In this document: in pieces, positions 1 through 5,251 of the stretch
Position numbering within the stretch: position 1 is the first letter of the stretch
How the letters are laid out: every line of letters starts with the position of its first letter
Assembly (NCBI GenBank): GCA_003141915.1
Contig: PLNY01000393.1
Span: 9,030 to 15,998 of the forward strand
Reading direction: 5' to 3'
Source of the DNA: Anaerolineae bacterium
GTDB taxonomy: Bacteria; Chloroflexota; Anaerolineae; Anaerolineales; Villigracilaceae
DNA length: 6,969 nucleotides
Program-made: the position numbers and the translations under genes
Notes under the pieces: model-generated
Seen by the model: only the letters and a program-made list of their open reading frames with translations
The model's database searches: none
Told to the model about the DNA's origin: nothing

Positions 1-1597
1 GTGCGATCTGAGCCGCGGTTTCTAACTGAATGGCGCGCTGGCGGCTTTCTTCCAGAAGACGAGCGTTGTAAATAATACTGCCGGCTTGATTTGCCAGAGC
101 CATTAAAAAAGGCAGGTTTTCGTTTCTGAATGCGTGCTCGTGGTCTATATCTTGAACGATTAATGCTCCCCGTGGTTCGCCTTGTACAATCATTGGCGCG
201 CCCATCCACGATTTGGCGGGTTTGCCCTGAATTTTTGCGCCAAGTTTCTCCGCCTGCTTTTCAGTGTCTTCGACTAACAGCAGCGGCTGTAGGGTGCGGA
301 TCAAAATGGAGATGAGGCCCGCTCCTAAAGGATAGGCTTCTATCGAATCGACTTTGCCGTTTTCGTATATGTATGGGACAACAATGGAAGCGGTTTCCTT
401 TTGGTAAAGCGCCACAACGAATGGATAGTCTCCAATGATGTTTCTCACCTGAGTGTGTAAGTCGGTATAAAAACTGTTTAGATTGCTGGTTTTCGAAACA
501 ACCTGGCTGATGGACGTTATCGATTCGAACTCACGCAACCGCTCCTGTCTCAATTTCATATCCGCTATTTTTTCTAGTGTGGCGCTAATCAGTTCAGCCA
601 TGACTATGTAGGGCTGTACGATGGCGCTGGTCAGGGTTTCTTTCTGCCCACCGAGAATAATCAAACCTGTCAATTGATTAGATTGTTTAATTGGCAACAA
701 AGCAACAGATTGATATTTGAATTCATTTTTAAATTGCCTTAGAGGTACGGGCCAGGGTATGCCATTTTCCTCGAGGATTACAGGATTGCCTGATAAATAC
801 TTTTGCACATCATTTAAACTTAAACCCAAGTTTCCCAATGCTTTTTGCGATGTTTGTTCGTCTTCAAGTTTATTTACGGCGACCGCTTCGAGTTTGAAGT
901 TGCGAACAAGCAACATTGCGGATGCATAAGGCGAGTCATGTAGAATGCGATCTACAATTTGCGTCAATTCTTCATCTGATTGCGCCGCCACGATCTGGGG
1001 GCCGCCGCGATACAATCGTTCCAATTCGTGAATGTCTATTTGAACTGATTCGGTCAGGCTGACGTTTTGAGCCGCCACTGCAATCTGGCTCGCCAATGTT
1101 TGCAGCGTCACAATGGCGTCAGGCCCAAACGCATTTATCTGTGTGCTTTGCACTTCCAAGGTGCCGAGAACCAAGCCGCCAGCCGAGATGGGAATGCCTG
1201 CTTCGGAGCGCGTTTGCGGAAGCAGTGTATTCTCCATGTGGATGGGATCTTTAGTTGTATCGGAGACAATGCGCAGTTGATTGTTGGCGCTCACCCAACC
1301 AATGATTGATGTTGATCCGACTTCCAGCTGATGCCTGCTCTCGAGCAGTTCGCGTCCGGCGGGACTGCAAGCGGCGCGAAGCACCGCATATTTTCCAGCC
1401 CGGTCGATGAGATAAACGGCGGCGTGATAAAACCCAAATTGTTGAACAATCAGTTCTGTTGTGCGGTTGAACAACTCATCCAGGTTGGTCGAGGACGTAG
1501 CGCGCTGAGCGATTTCCGCCACAGTCCGAATCTGGCGAGCCAGTTCTTCCACCCTTTGTCCCTTTACTTCTGCCGATACTTTCTGTGCGCTGGTCAT
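1..1597 (-). CDS. Multi-GAF sensor protein, C-terminus cut off by the left window edge
   Basis: The minus frame is open from ATG at 1597 to the window edge, giving 532 residues with no stop. I read three GAF-type units at about residues 40-178, 205-345 and 370-512. The first has a FGFYHAAVYLID strand, a GWV turn and a GIPISAGGLVLGTLEVQ core. The third has GAPMIVQGEPRGALIVQD. Helical linkers such as LLEESRQRAIQLETAAQIA join them, and the last leads into what is probably another GAF or a histidine kinase domain outside the window. No membrane segment or signal peptide is visible, so it is probably cytoplasmic. GAF domains bind small ligands or chromophores, or mediate dimerisation; no ligand can be named here, and I see no obvious bilin-type Cys. 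It is the third gene of an operon with two receiver proteins, starting 6 bases after the previous stop, in the same frame and without a good Shine-Dalgarno, so translational coupling is likely. GAF content is confident; kinase activity is inference. Confidence 0.85.
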   Translation of the reverse strand, partial: MTSAQKVSAEVKGQRVEELARQIRTVAEIAQRATSSTNLDELFNRTTELIVQQFGFYHAAVYLIDRAGKYAVLRAACSPAGRELLESRHQLEVGSTSIIGWVSANNQLRIVSDTTKDPIHMENTLLPQTRSEAGIPISAGGLVLGTLEVQSTQINAFGPDAIVTLQTLASQIAVAAQNVSLTESVQIDIHELERLYRGGPQIVAAQSDEELTQIVDRILHDSPYASAMLLVRNFKLEAVAVNKLEDEQTSQKALGNLGLSLNDVQKYLSGNPVILEENGIPWPVPLRQFKNEFKYQSVALLPIKQSNQLTGLIILGGQKETLTSAIVQPYIVMAELISATLEKIADMKLRQERLREFESITSISQVVSKTSNLNSFYTDLHTQVRNIIGDYPFVVALYQKETASIVVPYIYENGKVDSIEAYPLGAGLISILIRTLQPLLLVEDTEKQAEKLGAKIQGKPAKSWMGAPMIVQGEPRGALIVQDIDHEHAFRNENLPFLMALANQAGSIIYNARLLEESRQRAIQLETAAQIA

Positions 1598-1603
1598 AAT
1601 GGG

Positions 1604-2050
1604 TTATATAAATTCCCAAACTTCTTCGCCGTTGAGGATGCGCCGAATTTGGTCGGGGAAACGGTCAGGGTCCAGCGGCTTTCCAAGAAAGCCGTCAAAC
1701 CCGGACGCCTTGGCCTTGTTCATTTGTTCGAGGCTTGCCTCGGCGGTGACTGCAACAATTCTTACGGATTTAAATCGTTCTGACGCGCGGATCTTTTTCT
1801 GCGCGGCGTATCCGTCTTCGTAGGGCAGGCGGATGTCCATTAAAATTAGGTCCAAACGTGGCAGAGTATCGGCATACTCAACGACTTCGAATCCCGATGT
1901 TTTCCATTCGCAATGAATTCCAAGATAGCCGAGCATGCGGGCAATCAAAACGAAATTGGATACGTTATCCTCCACTACCAGCACAGTTGCATCGTTTGGT
2001 ATGTTAGGCTTGTGTAGAGGTTGAGTGTCAGACGCGTTCGGATTAACCAT
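1604..2050 (-). CDS. Stand-alone response-regulator receiver protein (CheY-like), second of pair
   Basis: This 148-residue protein is a single receiver domain with an N-terminal extension of about 20 residues and no output domain. The phosphorylation residues are all visible: acid pair E27-D28 in VLVVEDN, phospho-acceptor D72 in LILMDIRLP, T102 in IVAVTAEA and K124 in GFLGKPLDP. It should accept phosphate from a histidine kinase and relay it or act by protein contact. The start ATG at 2050 is supported by AAGGA ending 6 bases upstream, which overlaps the TAA of the preceding receiver gene; the gap is 9 bases. It precedes the GAF sensor by 6 bases. The short tail GEEVWEFI ends in TAA, which is in frame with the GAF gene. 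It is only distantly similar to its neighbour (EDN, LILMDI and KP motifs shared), so any duplication is old. Confidence 0.93.
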   Translation of the reverse strand: MVNPNASDTQPLHKPNIPNDATVLVVEDNVSNFVLIARMLGYLGIHCEWKTSGFEVVEYADTLPRLDLILMDIRLPYEDGYAAQKKIRASERFKSVRIVAVTAEASLEQMNKAKASGFDGFLGKPLDPDRFPDQIRRILNGEEVWEFI

Positions 2051-2059
2051 TGGCGTTCC

Positions 2060-2437
2060 TTATCTTATTATGTAGCGTTCGATTTGTTGTGTCAAATTGT
2101 CAATATCAATGGGTTTTTGGATATATCCATCGCAGCCGGCTTCCAGCGAACGTTCCCGGTCGCCGCGCATGACGTTGGCGGTCATGGCGATGATCGGCAT
2201 CTTTGCAAATTCCGGCATTGCCTTGATGCGGGCAGTCAGCGCATAACCGTCCATATCAGGCATACTGATGTCCATTAGAATCAAGTTTGGAGATTTGGTG
2301 TTCAAGTAGCCCAAAGCCTCTTGAGCGTTCTTTGCTTCATCAACAGCGTAACCGCTCGCTTCCAACACGCGTCGAACCAGGAGTCTGTTATCTTGATTGT
2401 CTTCAACATAGAGGATTGTTCTTTTATCAGGCGTCAT
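2060..2437 (-). CDS. Stand-alone response-regulator receiver protein (CheY-like), first of pair
   Basis: This 125-residue protein is one complete receiver domain with nothing attached. Key residues are E12-D13 in ILYVEDN, phospho-acceptor D56 in LILMDISMPDMDGY, T86 in IIAMTAN and K108 in GYIQKPID. The pattern VEDNxxNRLLVRRVLEASGY and the KPIDID turn are typical of receivers paired with hybrid histidine kinases and multi-GAF sensors, such as DivK-like single-domain relays. AGAAGG lies 9 bases before the ATG at 2437, supporting this start. It is the first gene of the signalling operon at 2437-1 and has a possible promoter just upstream. The partner kinase is not in the window; it may be the uncaptured C-terminal part of the GAF protein. 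Confidence 0.94.
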   Translation of the reverse strand: MTPDKRTILYVEDNQDNRLLVRRVLEASGYAVDEAKNAQEALGYLNTKSPNLILMDISMPDMDGYALTARIKAMPEFAKMPIIAMTANVMRGDRERSLEAGCDGYIQKPIDIDNLTQQIERYIIR

Positions 2438-2459
2438 CTTCTTCTACCTTCTGGACATA

Positions 2460-2465
2460 ATTCTA
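2460..2465 (-). promoter_or_regulatory. Possible -10 box for the receiver/GAF operon
   Basis: TAGAAT on the minus strand matches the TATAAT consensus at five of six positions. It sits so that transcription would start about 15-20 bases before the ATG at 2437, leaving room for the AGAAGG ribosome site. No convincing -35 box stands 16-18 bases upstream. A second weak pair, TTGTTA and TGTTAT with a 17-base spacer, lies further up at about 2488-2516. Either could serve; neither is strong. Confidence 0.28.
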
Positions 2466-2519
2466 CTTGTTGGAAACGTTAGTTTGCATAACAGCAGGAT
2501 TACAAAAACTTAACAAAAT

Positions 2520-2541
2520 AGTCGAGGACATAGCCTCGACT
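2520..2541 (-). terminator. Hairpin with U-rich tail, candidate terminator
   Basis: An 8-bp perfect stem (AGTCGAGG / CCTCGACT) with a 6-base loop is followed on the minus strand by ATTTTGTT. That is the layout of a rho-independent terminator for transcripts arriving from the tRNA and polyprenyl synthase side. The tail is interrupted (four Us, then GUU), so strength is uncertain. On the plus strand no U-run follows. It stands next to a second hairpin, so a REP-like repeat is an alternative. Confidence 0.45.
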
Positions 2542-2549
2542 GGCGTGGA

Positions 2550-2566
2550 TGTGGGCTTAGCCCGCA
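2550..2566. repeat. Second small hairpin, part of a hairpin pair
   Basis: TGTGGGC and GCCCGCA pair over 7 bp (one G-T wobble) around the 3-base loop TTA. It lies 8 bases from the hairpin at 2520-2541, and both share a TAGCC core on the plus strand. Paired short GC-rich palindromes between genes are the usual form of REP/BIME-type elements. Only one copy is visible here, so repeat status is inferred. Confidence 0.4.
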
Positions 2567-2615
2567 CTATGCTGTTGTGATGAAACTTTTCCTTCAAATA
2601 AAAAATATTATCGAG

Positions 2616-2687
2616 AGCGGGTGATGGGACTCGAACCCACGATATCTTGCTTGGGAAGCAAGCGTTCTACCACTGAACTACACCCGC
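2616..2687 (-). tRNA. tRNA-Gly, anticodon CCC
   Basis: The minus strand folds into a full 72-base cloverleaf. It has acceptor stem GCGGGTG/CACCCGC, D stem GTTC/GAAC, anticodon stem CTTGC/GCAAG with loop TTCCCAA, variable loop ATATC, and T stem GTGGG/CCCAT with loop TTCGAGT. The discriminator is T. Loop positions 34-36 read CCC, which decodes the glycine codon GGG. CCA is not encoded, so the CCA-adding enzyme must supply it. The gene begins 19 bases after the polyprenyl synthase stop and has a perfect TATAAT just upstream. A run of six Ts lies about 10 bases past its 3' end, without a separate stem. Confidence 0.97.
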
Positions 2688-2698
2688 TGGACTTGGAA

Positions 2699-2727
2699 AT
2701 TATATATCAAGACTCTCGATTGAGCAA
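2699..2727 (-). promoter_or_regulatory. Promoter for tRNA-Gly inside the end of the polyprenyl synthase gene
   Basis: A perfect -10 box TATAAT (2704-2699) and a TTGCTC -35-like box (2727-2722) are separated by exactly 17 bases. The start point would fall near 2692, about 5 bases before the mature tRNA 5' end. The -35 box lies in the last codons of the upstream CDS. Only three of six -35 bases match consensus, but spacing and position are right for a tRNA promoter. Confidence 0.55.
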
Positions 2728-3720
2728 CTTCTTGGTTAAATCTTCCAAAGCTTTTCCTGCATCATTTTTTGGATTAATCTTTTCCAGGGTTTCTAATGCT
2801 CGATTCGTTAAACGCTCGGCTTCGCGTTGAGCATATTCACGCGCTCCTTCGTTGACCAGCATCTGCGCAACCTCCGCGACCTCATCCGGGCGTATAGCGG
2901 ACGCAGCCCATCTTTGAGCGAACTTACCTTTCTGGCTGATCCCATATAATATCGGCAAAGAATTTTTTCCCTCGACGAGATCGCTTGCCGCTGACTTGCC
3001 AGTCAATGCTTCGTTGCCCCAGATGCCGAGGACGTCATCTTGAACTTGAAACGCCAGCCCGAGGTCCCGACCGAAGATGCGATATTGTTCAATAGTTTGC
3101 TCGTCTGCGGCCCCAAGAATCGCTCCGATTTGTGTGCACGCGGATAGCAGGGCAGCGGTCTTTCCTTCGATCATTTTCCAATAATCATCAATCGAAAGAT
3201 CGTTGCGATTCTCATATGTCATATCGAGATATTGTCCGCGCGTGAGGTCGAGACAAGCATTCTGAATCACGCGCGCAGTTCTGACAACAACATCAGCAGA
3301 ATAATTTTTTGATAAATCCAGGATAGCTTGATTGGCGATGACAAACAGCGCATCGCCAACGTTGATGGCTTGCGGCATGTTCCATTTTTTCCAAACCGTT
3401 GTGCGTCCGCGCCGCTTATCGGAGTTATCCTGAATGTCATCGTGCACCAACGAGAAGTTATGAATCAATTCAATTGCGGCCGTTGCAGATAAAGCGTGTA
3501 GCCACTTCATCTCATAAGACGTTATAACAAGCAATACCAATAAGGGACGAATCCTTTTACCGGTTACATCCGGACCCGCACCTTCACCAGTCCAACCCAT
3601 ATGATAGGTGAGCATTTCATAAAACGGGCGTGTGAGCGGTTCATCAAGCCGCGCAACTTGACGCTGAAGTTCGCTTTCGATGGCAGGGAGCATGGTTTCA
3701 ATATATTTATTCAAGGGCAT
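2707..3720 (-). CDS. Polyprenyl (geranylgeranyl-type) diphosphate synthase
   Basis: This 337-residue protein belongs to the trans-isoprenyl diphosphate synthase family, which condenses allylic diphosphates with isopentenyl diphosphate. It has the substrate-binding GKRIRP at 54-59 and the first Asp-rich motif D94-D95-I-Q-D98 in LVHDDIQD. These are followed by KRRGR at 102-106, GKTA at 186-189, the second motif QVQDDVLGIWG at 225-235 and GKNS at 251-254. The second motif reads DDxxG rather than DDxxD, as I recall from GGPP-synthase-like members in Actinobacteria and Chloroflexota, so it need not mean loss of activity. Product length cannot be told safely. The start at 3720 is preceded by only a weak GAG; the HAD gene ends 29 bases upstream, so the two are probably co-transcribed. 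Products would feed quinone, carotenoid or lipid synthesis. Confidence 0.92.
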   Translation of the reverse strand: MPLNKYIETMLPAIESELQRQVARLDEPLTRPFYEMLTYHMGWTGEGAGPDVTGKRIRPLLVLLVITSYEMKWLHALSATAAIELIHNFSLVHDDIQDNSDKRRGRTTVWKKWNMPQAINVGDALFVIANQAILDLSKNYSADVVVRTARVIQNACLDLTRGQYLDMTYENRNDLSIDDYWKMIEGKTAALLSACTQIGAILGAADEQTIEQYRIFGRDLGLAFQVQDDVLGIWGNEALTGKSAASDLVEGKNSLPILYGISQKGKFAQRWAASAIRPDEVAEVAQMLVNEGAREYAQREAERLTNRALETLEKINPKNDAGKALEDLTKKLLNRES

Positions 3721-3749
3721 GATAGCGTCTCATTTTTTGTCGTGCAGGA

Positions 3750-4358
3750 TCATAACAAGTTCAATTCATGCAATTCTATTCCTAATTGCTCAGGAGATTT
3801 GAAATGAATGGTAGCAAATCCCAACTTCTTCGCAGAGTTATTGTTTGCTTCGGAGTCATCAATCAACAGACATTCGCTGGCAGTGCGATTGATAGTCTGT
3901 AAAGCCAGGTTGAAGATGGCTGGATCAGGTTTGATCAGTTTGACTTCACCAGAGAGAATGATCTTATCGAACAGGTTGAAGAAATCATATTGTGGTCGGA
4001 TGCGCGGATAAGTCTCTGCCGACCAATTGCTCAATCCGTAGAGCGGATATCCGGCTTGCTTTAGTTGGTATAGAATTTCAACGGTTCCAGTGATTGGCCC
4101 AACAATCGTATCTTCAAAATGATCATAATACGCGCGGATGAGATGTGTGTATTGAGGAAACCGATCCGATAGTTCCGCAATGCTTTCTGCAAAGGGACGA
4201 CCGCGATCTTGTTCTGCGTTCCATGAAGTGAAGTTGATCTCTGAAAGAAATTGGTCTATTTGTCCCGGTTGATCGAAATAGCGGTGATAGAGTTTGTGCG
4301 GATCCCATTGAAGCAGAACGCCGCCAAAATCGAAGATGATGGCTTTGATTGAATTCAT
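3750..4358 (-). CDS. HAD-superfamily hydrolase (YihX / haloacid dehalogenase-like)
   Basis: This 202-residue cytosolic hydrolase has all four HAD motifs. Motif I is IIFDFGGVL with nucleophile D10, motif II is LSNW with S110, motif III is K143 in IKPDP, and motif IV is LLIDDSEAN with D167 and D168. Residues between about 15 and 90 form the helical cap. Motif I is DxG rather than the phosphatase DxD, as in the YihX (sugar-phosphate phosphatase), haloacid dehalogenase and epoxide-hydrolase N-domain branch, so the second Asp acid/base is absent. The most likely role is a small-molecule phosphatase; the substrate is unknown. No Shine-Dalgarno precedes the ATG, but a -10-like TACAAT lies 6 bases upstream, suggesting a leaderless message. 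It ends TTATGA, 29 bases before the polyprenyl synthase start. Confidence 0.9.
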   Translation of the reverse strand: MNSIKAIIFDFGGVLLQWDPHKLYHRYFDQPGQIDQFLSEINFTSWNAEQDRGRPFAESIAELSDRFPQYTHLIRAYYDHFEDTIVGPITGTVEILYQLKQAGYPLYGLSNWSAETYPRIRPQYDFFNLFDKIILSGEVKLIKPDPAIFNLALQTINRTASECLLIDDSEANNNSAKKLGFATIHFKSPEQLGIELHELNLL

Positions 4359-4364
4359 GCGTTG

Positions 4365-4370
4365 ATTGTA
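4365..4370 (-). promoter_or_regulatory. -10-like box placed for a leaderless HAD transcript
   Basis: TACAAT (five of six consensus bases) ends 6 bases before the HAD start codon, which would put the transcription start at or within a base or two of the ATG. There is no ribosome-binding site in the interval. The -35 region (AATTAC at 17-base spacing) is poor, so support is the -10 match plus the missing Shine-Dalgarno. Confidence 0.4.
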
Positions 4371-4702
4371 GCAGAAATATGTATTTGGTAATTATGTTTT
4401 GTATCCCTGGATTTGGAGCCACTTCCGATAACCTATTCTCCTCGTGTAATAACCGGTTTTGCTTCACTCAGGATAAACTCCGCGAGAGCAGCATCGCGGG
4501 TGCTTTAATACCAGAAAATAGAGGCCTTTTGCGTGAGTTACGTGGCTATATATGGGGGATGTTTCACTGGGTTTTGGAAGGTGTGGATAGGGAGATCCTT
4601 CGCTCTACCTTCGCTCTTCCTTCGCTCATCCTTCGATCACGCCTTCCGCAGAAGGTACCCCACCTGTGGCGTTGCGGCATTTGCGAGTTTAAGGAGTTGT
4701 AA
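4371..4702. other. Gene-free interval with repeats and small hairpins
   Basis: I see no convincing gene here. The open frames on both strands have low-complexity or Arg/Cys-rich products with no recognisable motif. The interval holds a 6-bp hairpin CCGCGA/TCGCGG at 4480-4499, four tandem 11-bp repeats at 4597-4640, a 5-bp hairpin CCTTC/GAAGG at 4642-4655, and the small palindrome CCACCTGTGG near 4658-4670. Confidence 0.6.
4597..4640. repeat. Four tandem 11-bp repeats (CCTTCGCTCnn)
   Basis: The units are CCTTCGCTCTA, CCTTCGCTCTT, CCTTCGCTCAT and CCTTCGATCAC, head to tail with no spacer. The last carries one core change (C to A). On the minus strand the unit reads GAGCGAAGG, which resembles the AGCGAAGGATCT-type intergenic repeat I recall from several bacterial phyla. 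The 11-base period is about one helical turn. A hairpin CCTTC/GAAGG follows one base later. No function can be assigned. Confidence 0.85.
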
Positions 4703-5053
4703 ATGAGCTTTCGGCTCACCAATGGCAAATGAAAATTTACATCTATTCCTACAGAATGCTGCGTAAATATACGCGGGGTGGATTTTATTCGTAAAACCAC
4801 CGATTTTTTTATTGTGTATGCCGACACTCATTTCAAGCTCGAGGAGGCCTATATGGATGAAAAGTATTGCCCGGCGGCGGAAGTTAATTGGAAGGAACAC
4901 CAAGTAATGAGGCATATGCTTTTCGGTTTAAATAGGGCAATCGATAAAAAGGGGGCTTCCGTGACTGATGTAATAATTCTAAAACTTGATATGGAGAAAT
5001 GGCTGATTCATCATATACTGACTGTTGATATTCAATTACGTGATTGTCATTAG
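4703..5053 (+). pseudogene. Bacteriohemerythrin remnant, frameshifted
   Basis: The frame from 4733 to the TAG at 5051 (GTG at 4778 is the first possible start) encodes the last two-thirds of a hemerythrin domain. It shows HFKLEEAYM with HxxxE (H18, E22 counted from 4778), NWKEH with H41 but N37 where the paired His of HxxxH is expected, and WLIHHILTVD with the HxxxxD ligands H79 and D84. The usual first helix with DxQH is missing from this frame. In another frame, 4713-4763 reads GSPMANENLHLFLQNAA, which resembles that helix (DNEHKHLF) with Asn for His, about 32 residues before HFKLE as the family expects. A strong AAGGAG six bases before ATG 4703 opens a frame that stops after nine codons. 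Hemerythrins bind O2 at a diiron site; with two ligands lost and a broken frame this copy is probably dead. The hemerythrin identity is firm; the first-helix match is inference. Confidence 0.65.
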
Positions 5054-5056
5054 CTA

Positions 5057-5251
5057 TCATTCATGTAACTTCCTGGCCTTCAAACCTTGTGGCTTTACTG
5101 TACCACAAGCAAATATTGTCACTTCAGACTGTTTCTTCGTTAACTTTATAATCTCCAAAGCTTTCTCAATCGATTCCGTAGTTGGGATTCCCCAATCGAC
5201 AAGCATGGCGGCGGGTTCGCGCGTAAATTCATAAGGCGCGGTTACTTTGAT
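5057..5251 (-). pseudogene. Fragment of an FMN-dependent TIM-barrel enzyme, possibly type 2 IPP isomerase
   Basis: A minus-strand open stretch of 64 codons ending in TGA at 5057 contains LVDWGIPTTESIEKALEII, then VTIFACGTVKPQGLKARK. This resembles the C-terminal barrel of type 2 isopentenyl-diphosphate isomerase, with its WGIPTxxSI and IASGGIRxGLDxAKALALGA segments. The FMN-phosphate loop is blurred (ACGTVKPQGL for ASGGIRTGL) and the reading stops where AKALALGAD should continue. The longest ATG-started piece is 47 residues. The opening codons overlap the last codons of the ROCO gene in another frame, so the 5' part of this gene is gone. A glutamate-synthase-like or 2-hydroxy-acid oxidase barrel is the alternative. 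It ends 3 bases from the convergent hemerythrin remnant. Confidence 0.4.

Noticed and set aside
1331..1783. Plus-strand open frame of 150 codons
   Set aside because: It lies opposite the GAF and receiver genes, which have clear family motifs; it is an antisense shadow.
2600..2616. T-run just after the tRNA as a rho-independent terminator
   Set aside because: Six Ts are present, but no separate GC-rich stem lies between the tRNA and the run; the hairpin at 2520-2541 is the better candidate.
4480..4499. CCGCGA/TCGCGG hairpin as a terminator
   Set aside because: Neither side is followed by a U-run, and the 8-base loop with a 6-bp stem is weak.
4349..4702. Plus-strand open frame of 117 codons across the gene-free interval
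   Set aside because: The product shows no motif, starts inside the HAD gene on the opposite strand, lacks a ribosome site, and runs through the tandem repeats.
4842..4855. GAGGAGG ribosome-site-like sequence before an ATG at 4853, suggesting a short internal gene
   Set aside because: The GAGGAG encodes the conserved Glu pair of HFKLEEAYM, so the match is explained by the protein.
4564..4915. Minus-strand open frames opposite the hemerythrin remnant
   Set aside because: They are antisense to a recognisable hemerythrin sequence and encode Arg-rich text from the 11-bp repeats.
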